A stretch of DNA of 43,037 nt from Trachelipus rathkii (taxonomy: Eukaryota > Arthropoda > Malacostraca > Isopoda > Trachelipodidae). Where the stretch lies: NCBI GenBank assembly GCA_015478945.1, contig JABUQX010056935.1, positions 1-43,037 on the forward strand. Reading direction: 5' to 3'. Below the pieces are notes generated by a model. That model worked only from the letters and a program-made list of their open reading frames with translations, did not search any database and was not told where the DNA came from. Made by a program: the position numbers and the translations under genes. Positions 21,840 to 36,300 of the stretch are shown here, piece after piece. Numbering within the stretch: position 1 is the first letter of the stretch; the number at the start of each line of letters is the position of its first letter.

Positions 21840-22560
21840 GATATCTCTAGATACATCGCCTTTATGTCGACATCCTTCCCAGCTCCCCTGCGCCCGCTTT
21901 ATCTAGCATCTATTCGCATTGACATCTCATTAAAATAAATTTCTACTTGTACCATCTCCTCCCGCCATCCATATACTCACTCGCTGTCTCCGGGTAACTG
22001 CCTAAGTATCCCCAGCCTCTTCCAGCTCAACACACTAGTCCCTGAGTGGCAAACTCACTCCGCGCGCCTCCCCACCCCACTCTCTGTTTTGAGTGGGTCA
22101 GATCCAACTGTCGCCCCATTTTTCGACTCAACGTTCAACGACATCACTCCCCCGATGTGCGCATACTTCGCACACGTTCAACCCGACATCACGCGCATCT
22201 CGCCCTGTTCAACGTGACGTTATCTCCACCGCATCCGCGCATCCGCTGGAATGAATCCGCATACACGACCTCTCTTGTTCGCACCTTTTGCTATCCATGG
22301 CAGCATGCCTTTTCTCAATATCGGTACACTTGCCCATAGCTTGTAGGTTTCATTAAATTTCTCGGCTGAAGACTCTCCCGATCTCCGTGGCCTCATCGCT
22401 CCACCTCTACTATATGATCAACCCTCTGTCTTTTCCTTGTTCACCTCATCCACTCATCTCGTAACACTCCGACATATTGTCATCACCATCTTATATGTAA
22501 TGTCTCTTAACTCTCGATCACCATCGCGTCATATTATATGTCAGAAAATACCATAGCCAC
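21840..22560. other. Pyrimidine-rich, C-rich block
   Basis: The + strand is strikingly rich in C and T, with many CTCC, CATC and CACT words. A 97-codon frame (22046-22339) crosses it, rich in Arg, His, Pro and Ser, but its composition simply follows the C-rich strand and no motif is recognised. GTTCAACG-like words recur at 22134, 22176 and 22207, suggesting a short degenerate repeat inside the block. Confidence 0.5.
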
Positions 22561-23640
22561 TCGTCTTCCTCCTCCAGTACCCCATTCTTATTACATATAT
22601 ATATCCATTAATACATGACAAAAAGTATAGAAATCATACCGCTGTTGTATAAATATCATACTCACTACGTCTCCCACCTCAAACCATTCACCAACCTCAG
22701 ATTTTAACGTTCAAAGATAATCATACTATCATATCTATATATACACTATGTGCTATAATATTACCTTTCTTAATTATTATCATCACGTTAATTTTAAACT
22801 ATATCTCATATAGGCGTCATTAATTTCATATAATACTATTAATAGTATATGGGCAACATAATCTTTTCCTATAAAGCTTTTTTATATAGCTCACTCTAAA
22901 TATAGTGTTCAAAAAGCTTTACTATCGTATAAAAATTACGATAAAAAATATATGAATATAAATATTATAATGGGCGTGTCTCAATTCCCGATACTGCCAA
23001 TGGGAGATCAGTGATTCCTCTAGAAATTAGAAAATTAAATTACTATTCATACAAGAAAATGATACAGAGGGCCTCCTAGAAAACAATGCCATGAATCAGA
23101 ACGGAGAAACGCAGATATGGAAGTTTTCCTTAGTTTTTCCGCTTGACGAACCCATAAAAAACTGAAAAAGAATGTCAAACTTTATTCCGCGTGAAATTTG
23201 CTGTGCGCTCTTACATCATTTATTCTTAAGTTTGCTCATTATTCAGAGCCTTTCAGTCTCCCTAATATCTCAGTCTTCTTCCCTAGTTGCAAAATATTGC
23301 TAATACTTGTGTACAACAGTATTATTTAGTTAGCTCATGTTGGGTGCTCGATTTACAATAAAGAATGCGGTCCTATCAGAGACTTTCAAGGACGATGGAT
23401 AGGCTCAGTAAAAAACTATGTGGATTTCCAAATTGGAATAATCGTATTATACCTTATTCCTAATAAAAACTTTTTGTTGTTTGCAATCAACTTCGTATCG
23501 TCTCCTATTTTAGCCCGAATAATTTATAACTCAAACGTTAGAGGATCTATGCTAATTTGTTGCTTTATGGTCGCCATGACTTTGCGCATGATGGTGTGGA
23601 GGTGAGGTGGAAATGTGGCCGATAATAGGATCTTTATTAT
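22561..23640. other. Mixed AT-rich DNA; weak hydrophobic ORF
   Basis: Complex sequence with no recognised element. A 61-codon + frame (23420-23605) encodes a strongly hydrophobic Ile/Leu/Phe/Met stretch that could span a membrane. It has no flanking support, and such frames are common by chance in AT-rich DNA. Confidence 0.35.
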
Positions 23641-25120
23641 AGATTTTAGTAATATTAACTTATAACCTAGACTTATATTATAGTATATATAATATTATAT
23701 GATATATAATATATATAATTATAATATATTATATGGGACTTGCCAATTCATAGTGCTGATAAGTTATTGATATAGGTAGTTCCCCCGTCTCGATATCCTT
23801 CGAGGAAACTTTTCAAATCATTGAAAATGGATCCTAAAAATCGCTATATCTTTTATATATATATTCTATATAAGATATTAGACCAATATTTCATGGATAT
23901 AACTTTACTCATTAAGGACTAAGTAGAGTAATATAAGAGAGTGAAAGGATAATATATGAGAGAAGTAGAGATATAGAGAGAAGATATAACAGATATGACA
24001 TAACCTCCGTATGATAGCTGTTAGGAGGATAAGGTATAAAGTGAGATTATAGTGAGGAAGATGAGAAAAGAACGTACTTCGCATTGCCTCCAGTCGTATT
24101 AGGTATATACCTTCTAATTAACTTCATATTCGTATACATAAATATATATATATAAAATAATGTCTTTTATTTTATATATATTATAGATATATATAATTAG
24201 GTGTGATAGATATTACTATCTAAATATATATATATATATATTATATATATTATATAATATATATATAATATCATTTGTGCTGAACATCCGGTATATCTCG
24301 CGCGATAATTAGTTTTGTGTATAATATAATTATATATATTAATTATAATGATTAGATATTAAACATCCGTTTATATACCGCTGGAAATTTTATTACAGAA
24401 ATCTTTATTAATACATGTTCCGCTTAATATTAGAAATATCCGCATTATTAAATCCGTACTCGGATAAGTATTGGAAATCATACTATAAACCGCATTCACG
24501 CCCGTCCCACCGGATGTGGTCAAAAGTTTACTATCCTATACATCTAACTTAATAAAATATAATATTATAATATTATAATAATATTATAATATTTAACCTA
24601 TATATATATATCTTATATTTATTAAATAATATATATATAATATATATTATATATATATTATTATATAAATATTATATATATTATATACTTATATAGTATA
24701 GGTATATAATAATATATATTTAATATATATAAATATATATTATATTACAATGGAGTGTATCGTTACGCTAGATTTGTTTTTAGAAAAAAATTTATCTGTA
24801 TAATATACATATAGTATTATATTACGATATTTTGTCGGGTGGGGTTTTGAAATTATTTTATTATAATATATATATATAATATATATAATATATATTATAA
24901 TATATTAATATATATTATTATATATTATAATAATATATATATATAAATAATATATATATAATCTATTTATATAATATTAATTCTATATATTAGTATCTTA
25001 AATAAATGAGTATATTGCTATAATTAATATAAAAATATTTATATATAATATACTAATCATTATTAATATAATAATAAATTATATTAGTAATAATAAATAT
25101 TTTTATATTACATAATAATA
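23641..25120. repeat. (TA)n-rich block with a purine-rich patch
   Basis: TA arrays occur at 23680-23740, 24140-24270, 24540-24750 and 24860-24975. Between them, 23930-24075 is purine-rich on the + strand (GAGAG, GAAG and GGAT words), like a heavily mutated (GA)n array. No frames. Confidence 0.75.
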
Positions 25121-27060
25121 TATCAACAACATTCTTATATAAGAAAATAAAATGCAGTCAAAACTTATACCTTATAGCTTCTCCAATATAAGTACAAAAA
25201 ATTTATTCTCTTCTGGTTATCTTTTTTTTAGGAAATACTTTTAGTGTTAATTTACTTTCTTATTCGGTTTTATATAAAACCTAATATACATAAACAGAAA
25301 TTATACAACACTAACTGTAATGTTAACGTTTTTTAAACGCTTAAAAAGTAATGCATATCTTACACTGGGTTTCTAAACGAGGATCGTTTTATACCCATTA
25401 AAGAGTTTCGTTAAGTACTGTTTTTTTAAGACGTCTTAATGTTTTGAAGGAAACAATGATTCTTTTCAGGTTGTTGCGGTTTGAATACATGGACTTGATT
25501 CACCAAAACAGCTTGAAAGAAAAAGTGGAGAACATAGACTAAAAAATATATAATGTAATAAATAGTTTACCAAGAAAAGTAGTCGATCTATTATTTGGAG
25601 AAGAGAACAGATTATTAACAACCTAGACAAAGCATCTATTGCAGTGTAAGGTCTTGCATCACAACTTTCATGTATCCCATGGTCTGTACTCCACAATTCA
25701 AATTCAGTTTCCAAGTTTTCTGGACTATTTAGACTACGGAAGAAACTTTCATGTACCCAAATCTGCAAACAGATTTGTGTTAAGAGTTCTAGGAGAATAA
25801 CCCTCCCACTTATCAGCACCAATATTGACCTATTGTCATGGCCCCACCTGGGTATAAATATTCAATGAAAGAATACGGACAATGAATCCTTATGTTTTTG
25901 AAACCGCTCTTCTAATTCTATAATAATTTTACCAAAAATGGTATGAACACCATTTGTCTATAATAATGCTCAGGTTCAATATTATTGAAACCAGATACTT
26001 TCATTTGGCTAGAAGAAAAGCACTTCGAAGAGGGACCGAAAATCGTTACATTAAATTCGAAGCCAGGCACATAACTTCTTCATAGTAATATGCTTTTTAA
26101 CACAGATTTCTGAATTTTGAACGCCAAATGATTATTTCATAACGGCAGCTAATATACGATTTTACAAATGTGTATCTGGGTTTGCACATGCTTCTGTTAG
26201 CTAATATTCACAACAAATCGACAATTTTTTGAGAAAACATTAGCATCCAGATAGTCTAAAAAGTGAGAATGAAAGAACTTTGTCAATAATAACAAAAGAG
26301 AGTCGTCTACTAAAAATCTAAACTGAATCTTTTCAGTTAAAAAAATTTAAGTTACGTTCTACTTTGTTGATGCGTGAGTTGAAGACTCACCGTTAGTCAC
26401 TGTCTTGTATGATTTTCGATAAGAGAGAGTGATAGCGCTAAACTGTTTCTACAACACGAAAAGTTCTCATAACACTTCCACAATGAATCTCAATTTTACA
26501 TTAAGAATCATGTTATAAATCCGACTTATGTTTCACAACACCAACTACTATAGCATATATTCGACTATTGATCTTCTGCTCGCAAACTTCGCGTAACAGT
26601 TCAATTTTCCACTGAAGACCGAAATTTCCCTATTCTGAATAAAAGTAATATTTAAACATATCCACATGTAAGTTGATTCTAGTTGTTTAAACAATAAAAA
26701 TCTTTTGATTGCTAACCAGTGTGTAATTGCATTCCTCAATATATTTGTTTCGTTTGTGAGCTGAATAGTGAGAAACCCAAAAAGTTACACCACCAACGTT
26801 TATACACTAAAACAAAAGAATGCCTTACAGTAGGCTAATTTTATAAGCCTACATATCGCTTAAACCAAAAAAATTTAGTGTTTAATATTTAGCTCATGAG
26901 CACTGCATTGTACTGCAATATGCCATATAATGCATCCATATAGTACATTTATTTTCTGATAATAATGAGCCTAGTCTACGTTTCTTCCTTTTCATTTACA
27001 CAAATTTGCACTATCTCACCACACCATAACACATCCCAACCACTTAAAACATGTATCCAA
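25121..27060. other. Low-copy-looking block around the hypothetical ORF
   Basis: Almost 2 kb without TA arrays and with ordinary complexity, the most gene-like background in the right half of the window. Apart from the minus-strand ORF at 25466-25822, frames are short. The 63-codon minus frame at 26548-26739 has no recognisable feature. Confidence 0.4.
25466..25822 (-). CDS. Hypothetical ORF, possibly containing an exon
   Basis: This 118-codon ORF is the longest in the window. Its middle third (IWVHESFFRSLNSPENLETE, then a Glu/Trp/Asp/His-rich part) has a soluble-protein composition. The C-terminal third is Leu/Ile/Phe/Ser-rich and less convincing. Just before IWVHES the minus strand reads a pyrimidine-leaning stretch ending TTTGCAG, a plausible 3' splice site. 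An AG/GT junction follows DALSR near 25622-25626, so an exon of about 140 bases (about 25624-25762) can be drawn. A short direct repeat (ACATGAAAGTT) occurs twice in it. I recognise no family, and chance cannot be excluded. Confidence 0.3.
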   Translation of the reverse strand: MVLISGRVILLELLTQICLQIWVHESFFRSLNSPENLETEFELWSTDHGIHESCDARPYTAIDALSRLLIICSLLQIIDRLLFLVNYLLHYIFFSLCSPLFLSSCFGESSPCIQTATT

Positions 27061-29100
27061 CACTCGGTATCATTCAATCACCCATTTATATATATATCAA
27101 TTGTGAGACTTTAACTAGTTTTTTGATATTAACTAGGTAATTAATGTTTATTACAAAATGTATGACTAATTTCACATATAATTATGTTTTAATTACTAAC
27201 TATGAAATTTGTTTTATAACCTATATATATATATACATGATTCCTATACAGATTTCCACAAATTTTAATTAATTGTCTTAACGTAATTCCGTATATTACT
27301 CTAATAATGATTTTTATCACGTTTAACTAAGTAACTATTTATCTGAGAGCCAATATTTGGTGCAAGAGATAATTATATAGGTCACAGTAGTCCTTTAAAA
27401 GTCCGATAATAGGCCAAATATTTAATAATGTAAAATTATTTTTAGATCCATGACTCTATTCCTCAACCAAAGCTCAACCTTTTGTTCATATTTTTACTTA
27501 TCTCAAGTGTTATTCATGGAAAGAGTATATGTTGGACGATGTCGGTTATTATCTTAGTTGCCAACTAGCATACTAAATTAATTCCATTAACAGGACTTTC
27601 GTTCATTCAAAATTAAAACTATAGGCTATAACTAATCTCATTGTTAATCAAATTTATACTTCATTATGATATGTAAATTAATCAAGTTGGAAATGGATAT
27701 GCATTCCTATTTTTTGGATCACATTCTATAGTGACAAAAGTCAACAGGTAAGCCTCTATTAATTCATATGACACACTGTTCTCAAATAAGGCAGACCATA
27801 CTAATTACAATACTTAGCATACCATTATTTTTCTTTATCTCAAATCATCTGAATGAGCTATTAAACTTTAATTACTATTGTTTAAATGTTTATTATTGAG
27901 AGATCGTTATCTAAATTATTGTGTAAATCCTCCCATTATATATGAATACATAAGAAAGGCTTTGATATTATCTTTCGAAACATTTCTAGAAACTAGCTAT
28001 TCCAAAATTTTATAATTTAATCAATATTAAGTAAGTTATAACGTAACAGTGATCACTTTATATGTCTAGTATTATTATTGGGATTGATAGATGAATAATA
28101 AATTTCAAGTACAATTATGATTAATATGAATACTTATAAATACTTATTCTGTGAGCTGATTCTATCAATTAACTTTATATGTAATAATTCTTTTCCATCA
28201 ATGATATAACATTCAATTATATTTATATATGTATATATAGCATCAGAGTTCTCCCGGATACCTTAAAAATTAACATATAATTTTTTTGAATAAATATCAT
28301 AAACTACGGTGTATAGTAGGAGGACATTATTGAAAAGATTAGAAGGTATCAGTTTATCTATAAATATTTAACTTGAGTGATATATTTGTAAAATATTGCA
28401 GTATATTATTCGACGAACGTTAAAGTACCTAGAAGGTCCGTAACTTAATAAATAAACAGCACTAGGAGGGGTAGTATATGAGTATAAAATGAGAAATAGT
28501 AACTAATACAAAATGCCTATTTTTATAAACATCTTATTCAGCAGGTCATGAGCACTCATTGATTTAGGGAAAGGTGAAACTTTATTTTTTGTTTTTCAAT
28601 TCAAAGGATAAAATCTATAATCAAATTAGAAGAAGTCTTTTTCCTTAGTATCTCCATCTGATTTTTAATATATATTCGAGGTAATTCTTTAATTATTCTT
28701 TTGAGACATTAAATAATCACGCTTTTTATATTTAAATTATCTGAAATTAAAATTAGAATCATTTAATTATCAATCAAGTATAATTTAATTGTGTAAGTAA
28801 CTTTATGATTTGCCAATCTGTAATATTATTGCTTGTTCACATTTTTTTTGTTAAAAAATCATATTTTAATAAATATATTATTAATTATTTAAGTACCAAA
28901 ATTAAAGTATTTTATTCATTTAAGTTCAGAGGAGGAGACGTTTTTTTTCCTTTTTCACGTAATCTATTGGTTTCCATAAATGAGTGACATAAGTTTTAGT
29001 ATTTTCCTGTCTTTAAGTCCATTTCTATATTTGACTTTAAAATATTTAGTTATTCTTGTTCATGTTTAATTATAAGAGTTTATCCATTAAATTACTATTT
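27061..29100. other. AT-rich DNA, nothing recognised
   Basis: Sequence of moderate complexity with short TA runs (27090-27098, 27222-27236). The 60-codon + frame at 28805-28987 is Ile/Phe/Lys/Ser-rich, as expected from AT-rich DNA. No element ends or RNA genes were seen. Confidence 0.5.
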
Positions 29101-29640
29101 TTATATATTACTTATATATAGAATTTTTATTGCTATATATTATTAATATAAATATATAAATAAATATATATTAATTATTGTATAGTCTATCATTAATATA
29201 ATATTAATCTATATATAATAATTATACTAAATATTCATAGTTTATGATTATAATATAATATATTTTAATTAATAATATTACTTAAATTATATAAATAACC
29301 ATTATACTAAAGGCATATAACTATAACCACACATTCAATGATCATACTTTTAGCTTCAAATAGAGATGCAGGTAAAAATAGCGGAAGTATAATTCGGTGC
29401 GCTATACATTAAAAGTAAAAGTAAATTGAGTAGTCAGTTATAAACCCATTGCGGATAAAAACTGGAATTTTGTATAATAATAATATTTATATATATATTA
29501 TAAATATATAAATATTATATATTATATAAACAATATATATATATAATTAAAATATATTAATAATATAATTAATATATATTATATATAGTTATATATCATT
29601 AAATAATATTTTTTTTTTAAGAGCAGAACATAATTTATAA
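29101..29640. repeat. TA/AAT-rich block
   Basis: TA and ATTA words dominate 29100-29290 and 29480-29600. They are separated by about 190 bases of ordinary AT-rich DNA. Confidence 0.7.
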
Positions 29641-29667
29641 TGATGTTTAATATAATATTAATATTAT

Positions 29668-29860
29668 ATGAAGAGATGAGAGAGAAGAGTGAGAGAGTCA
29701 GCTCCCATGACTCATGATTGAGTATAGAGCACTTCACACTTATATAAGAAGCGAGGTGTAGAGTACAGGTGAGTTCTGAGACTAGTGGTGATTTAGTGAG
29801 AGTACGAGATAGAAGTAATTTATTCATATTATTATTAACTCTTAGACTCCGTGTACCTAA
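29668..29860. other. Purine-rich patch
   Basis: The + strand carries GAGAG, GAAGAG and GTGAG words, like a degraded (GA)n array. The minus-strand 95-codon frame through it (29579-29866) is Ser/Leu-rich for that reason and shows no motif, so it is not called a gene. Confidence 0.5.
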
Positions 29861-30099
29861 CTTCAAGACGTTGACTACGATGTCTGGTCTATTGTGAGTG
29901 ACTTGCTGTATAATGGAGGTAATAAACTCTACAGTGTATCAGTAAGATTAAGTAAACTTTTGTGGAAATAATTTTCGCTCTTTGATAAAGTACCCAAAAT
30001 ACAACAGTTAAGATTGCACAATATTACAGTGAAGATTACTCAATAACACAGATACGATTAAATCATAATCCTATCTGTGGAGATGAAGATGCTTTCAGT

Positions 30100-30310
30100 T
30101 TAATTATAATATATAATAAATTTAGATATACTAATATAAATATATATAATATATATACAATAATATTATAATCATTTAATATAATAATATAATATATATT
30201 TTATTAATATATCATATCATATCTATATATATAATAATTATATATATATATATTAATTAATATATATATATAATAAAAATATCATTTTTTTACACATAAT
30301 ATAAATATAT
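30100..30310. repeat. (TA)n-rich block
   Basis: TA/AT arrays run from about 30105 to 30305 with few interruptions. Confidence 0.75.
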
Positions 30311-33300
30311 AACGGAAAAAAAACAGTGAGGTTGTTAAATAACGTAATTTGAGAAAAACTACATCTATTCTTTGAACACAAATCATTTACATATATAAAT
30401 TTATAGGCCATTGAAATGCAGAGGTAAGATCAATCATTGTATACTGGATAACCTCACTTGAGAGTAAACACACCGTCACTATTCAGATATCTTAAAGAAT
30501 AAAGAGGTGGGTAAGACAGCAGAAAAGGGAAGCGGTAAGAAGAGTCGAACTACATTAGAGAATTGATATTATTTAAGACTGTTTAATTATGATACTCTTG
30601 ATAGATATTTATACAAGAACAAAGTTAACATATATAAATACAAGATAAAAATATAATAAAATATATAATAAAAGGTATAATTTAAATTTAAATGAAATAT
30701 ACTATAAGTTCTCATATTTTGTGTGTTCCTTGTCATATCGACGGATTCATAATTATTCAATAATATATATATGTATTTATGAGGGAGAGTATGAGGTGAA
30801 AAAATATAAATTATTATTTGAGTACAGCTCTATCTGGCCTAAAATATTTAAGTACCACCTAATAATAAATTATATTAGTCTCATAAACTATGAATGGAGA
30901 AGGGTTAAAGAATTACATAACTGTCTAATTTAATATTCAAGAGAAAGATAAACTAACAAATACTCTATACTCAATTACAAAGTAAGTTTCACAAATACTT
31001 AAAACTCAACAAACTGTACTAATAAGAAATTTACATTATTATCTTATTCAAGATTAATATATTTAAAATTAAGAACTCTAAAATCTATTTAAAAATAAAC
31101 ATACTACTAACCGATATAATCATTACTTGAATAGATTTTCAAGTATAGCTCACGATTATGCCAAGTACAACTACTTGTTCTTCAATTTTGATAATAATAA
31201 CAGGTATTTTATAGACAAATTATATACATTTATATTAGAAAATCCCTGTAGGATAGACCTAAACATATTTATATAACTAGTTATATAATGAACAATTTAT
31301 ATTAATTTATAATAGTTTGTATACATTGAGCACATATATTAAATTAATACCAAATATATATTTTATAGTAACTACAATTGTGATCTTATATATATATCAT
31401 CAAACATATGCTTATAGTTTGAATATAAGATAACTATAATCGATATAAAATGAATAGGCAGGATATTCATGTCCAATTTAATCTAACAAACAAGAATCTA
31501 GTAATAAATATATTTGATTAGCAATAAGAGTAAAAAATTATTTATTTAAGTACTTATATAATTAATCAAAATACTTTAAGTTATATAAAATATTAATATA
31601 TTTGCACATCTGATATGCAACGAATAAAATATATCATTACAGAAAATTTATATTTAATAACTATGATATTAATAATAATTAGAGTAAGAACCACTAGTTT
31701 ATACACATAATATAAAGTAGAGGAAGTCTCATGTATGAGATATATCGATAACAAATTTTATCAGAAAATATACAAGAAATCTAGAGAGAAAAGGAATATT
31801 ACACGTTATATTATTATATTTAGATAATTTAAACAAAATAAACATATAATAATTATATATATAGAATATATTGCATGAAATTATTTTAATATAATATTGA
31901 TATTCAAATTAAACAAATACTTATATAACAAATTTCATAATTCATTCTTCATGAATAATTAGCGTGCACTCATATTTTTGACCACCTATGATCATAAATA
32001 TAATTACACTAATTAGAGACACAAACACTATAAACTTAAGCAAAATATAAAATATTTATGAATGATTCATCACAAAATATAAAAACGCTTATATTGGCCA
32101 TAACATTATCAAGTATAATAACGTTCTATGATAAAAAGAAATTATTTTTAAATGCTAATGGATTTTTATTTATATGAATGGTCATTACACATTTCATATA
32201 AAGTATAAATTATTGATTTTTAATAAAATTTGGTGAAACACAAAAATAAAAAATTAAAAAAATATAAAAATCATGGTTTTTAAAGTTAAAAAATCTTACC
32301 GTAAATAATAATCTACTTGAAAATAATATAAAAGAAATAAAAAGAACTAAACTTAAAAATGAAATAAGAAATTAAATAAGTAAAACACATTGCGAAACTG
32401 CACTAAACTAGTCACAAATATAAAACGACCAGAGTAATATCACAAATACTTGATGATCATATAAACACGATATTTTAATATATTTAATCTATTTGAAAGT
32501 GTGTAGTAAACTAGTGATGAGAAGAATATAAGTTAAAATATCAACAGATTTTAAATCAAGAAACAAAGTCATACTGTGCGATTTCATATTGAGAGATAGC
32601 AACCAGCGAAAGTGAGCATGAGACAAGAAATGCAAGGCATAAACGCAATGTAAAGAAGATGAAGAGTAATATATCACTAACATATAGAATTAACGAAGAA
32701 TTAGGAGCAAGAATCATATAGTAACAGATAATTAGTTATTGTTAATAGTATATACAATAATGATAGAGAATAAAAAGATTAAAATACAAATAAAACAAAG
32801 TAGAAATAATAATGATAAGTGGTATAGTAAAAAGAGTAAAAAGAGGAAAAAAATAAAGTAGATATATAAATTTAGGTATATTTGTTTAAAGAGTACTCAC
32901 AACATTACTAAGTATAAACTGAAAAAACACTTTATTGAGAACAAAGAGAATATACATATATATAATACATATCACCTTCACTGAATGTTATTATTATAGT
33001 ACTATGAGAAGAATATAATTTTTACGCATATATATAAATATATCCATAAAATATCAGAGACGAAGCTAAGTGCAAATTTAGTTATATTATAGAATATTCA
33101 TATTATATATAAATGCAAATCTAATATAACGTGAAACGAAGATACCACCACTAATCAAATGAGAATCAATAAAGAGTATAGATGATGTGAAGACATAAGA
33201 CTGTAGAGAAATATATTAAATAATTACAACTATAGGTCAAAATAAAACACTGTATATTGTCTCTATATATCTATATATAATTATTTAATATGCTCATAAA

Positions 33301-36300
33301 GAATACAGTGCGAGTTTTCTGATAATATATAGAGCTGAGAAAAAAACCACTCACTTCTCTATTAAGTTGAATTATTGTGTATTATCACGTAGATATAAGG
33401 AAGATAGTAAAGATAATTTAGACACACTAATAATGATCTAGTCAACAATATCACAATTGAGAACCTCTCTCTCTAAGAGTTCTCATTACATTTTGTGAGA
33501 GTATTCAACTTTAAGATTGAGAATAAAAATTTATAATATCAATTTTAAATAAAAGGTATTAATGAGAATCAACAACAAACAATAAAAATTAAGAATGAAA
33601 AAATAAATTAGGGAAATTAATATAATAAACGTTTCATTTATACTACTTAGTAAAATGGGAGGTAAAAAGAGCCAAAGATAGATTATCTGAGATTAATTTA
33701 TTCTAATACCTTTTTAAAGATTTTCCACGTATGGCAATACCTTTTTTCGATATAAAATTTTATATGTGAGTAAAATTTATATATATAAAATCATTAAAAT
33801 ATATTTATATTACATAACATTTCGATAAAAACTTGTCTAATCCTTTAACTTAAATTTTGTAATATAATATTACTATTTATACAATTTTCAATTAAATATA
33901 TTTATTACACTTAGATATAACTGCCCATAGTTATTTAATCCTAACTTCACAGAGGTCAGTGGCGGACAGCAACATAACATTCACACAAAACTCTCAAAAA
34001 GTTCATTTAAGGACCCATATGACTAAAATCTTTAGCGTATTAAAATTTGAGCAATCTGTTGAGGACACTTATCTCACCTGAAGATCACCTTGATAATCAT
34101 TATCAAATTTTCCAAGGAATACTGCATATAGCATTCTGCTTACTTAACTCTCAAATTTTAATTGGCTCTTATAATGTATATAAAATAATATTTTCAATTA
34201 AAAATAATTAATGATTAATTTGTAAGAGTTTAGTAAATAAAATAGAAAAAATTATACTTTCATTTTAAATATATAAAGTTGGTTTATCGTTAATATTTTT
34301 TAAGTATCTCTTAAACATGAAAAATCTCGAAGTTCAAAAAAAATTATCAAAAACTATAACAATAATCACTTTATAGGAGAAAAAAAAACATCGATATAAA
34401 TATATGAAGTTTCATAATACGAGTTTCACTATACACCATTATGGATGTTCAGAGGATCTGAGTCAATTCTATAATATAAATTTATTATAAATGAATAAAT
34501 CTTTATACTAATTAGTATTTAAGTAATAAATATATATATAATAAATAATAATATATAAAATTAATAAAATATAATCATATATGAAAAAGATGAAAAGTCA
34601 CTTCTAAATGATAAGTTAAAATGAAAAATCAAATTTAGGACAAGGAACCATAAAAACGCATGTGCAGAAGGGCAAGTAAGAGTCATTCACCCGAGATGAA
34701 GAGCGGTCCATACTATTTTAATTTTGTTCACAATAAATAGAATGTCAAGAAAGGAACGTGTTATAAATATTTTATAAGAATGAAATATGGGTGATAAAAA
34801 GAAATTATTAATCGAGATTCGTATATTAGTGGAAGAACATTCACGGGAATATGTATTGTTAATAACTTTAAAATATAATAATAAAAGTCAATATGTCTTG
34901 GGAATCTAGATTATTAGTTAAGTAATACTATAGTAAATCTTCCCCAAAAAAGTAGATTAATTAAAGCTTAATTTAATAAGTATTATTTACCAAACGCATA
35001 ATTAATTGATACGCATACTAGGTTAAATATGACTTAAAGTTTATTCAAGTAATACTTAGAAATAGCTTATCAAGGTAAAAAAAAAAAAATAATCTTAATT
35101 GACCAGTTTTGTGTGAATCAGAGAGAATAATAGTAATCAGATCAATTGAGAAAGTCTGAGTATAATTAAGGTATGGGTAATTAGGTAATCAATGAATTCA
35201 TATATTATAGTGATCGACTCGGAAATAGAAGGGATCGACAATCCGCAGTTACGTTTATATGAAAAGTGATGCAATCTTATGCACGCACATGCTGGGTAAT
35301 AATTGAGGGAGTTATTTATATAATATTGATTATAAATAATTAACACTATAGTAGTAAGTACACCTAGGATTTTATTAGAGGGTATTAGTTCAGGAGTTCG
35401 TGATAATAGTATAATTCATCTCACAAACATAATAGTATAAAAATAAGATACATTACCTAATAAACCCCATATAAAAGTAATAGTAAAAATATATCTAAGG
35501 TAAGTATAAAAACCAATCTTAAACATATAATATGTGATCATTTCCAGATAAGTTTGGCGAGGTATTTATATATATATAGAGAGCGAATAGCTAAAATAGT
35601 ATTAAGAGCCTAATTTAGTCCTACAGTGAGATTTATCATATTCGTAAAAAAGTATCTTGTGAGAAGAACAAAATCAGATCAATCTCTTCACTATTAGTAA
35701 TAAAAACATTTGATTCAAATAAAGAGAGAGGTTTTTAAATCAAGTCGGAGCTTTAAATTAGAGATTATAATATTCACTAACATAAAAGTATTACAAAAGA
35801 TTTCGTACAAATCAATTCTAAATGGAGTAATATAATTTTAATAAAATCTTAATCTTCTTTGACGGTAAGAGTAACTCAAAAAGTTACTAAGTCACTCCTA
35901 ATATTAATAATATTATTATGTGAGACTTGAGATAATCAAAATTAATAGTACTAATTACTAAATCACTAAATCTATCTCATATAAGTTATGTATTAGCCTA
36001 CTCATATTTTGTTATATTAATATAATTCAGAATTGAGAATCATTGAGTATAGATTTAATTTAAAATTAATAATTGAAAGTAGATGATAAAATTTACTAAA
36101 ATATTAATAAAAAATGAATATATTAAATTATTTTATATATAGTAGAGATAACCTCGCTAGATATAAAGCCAAAGTCCGTAAATATAAATTTTAGAGAAAA
36201 TAAAATGTATCTACTACTACTAAAAATAGTATAATAGATATCTATCATTATGAGAAAATCGTACCACAAGGTGAGACACCTAAGACAAATATCGTTGTCT

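Noticed and set aside
22046..22339. 97-codon + frame, Arg/His/Pro-rich
   Set aside because: Its composition simply mirrors the C-rich strand. No family motif, splice context or neighbouring coding sequence was seen.
25846..25853. TATAAATA-like word near the hypothetical ORF
   Set aside because: TATA-like words are everywhere in this AT-rich window, and no transcript start evidence is visible.
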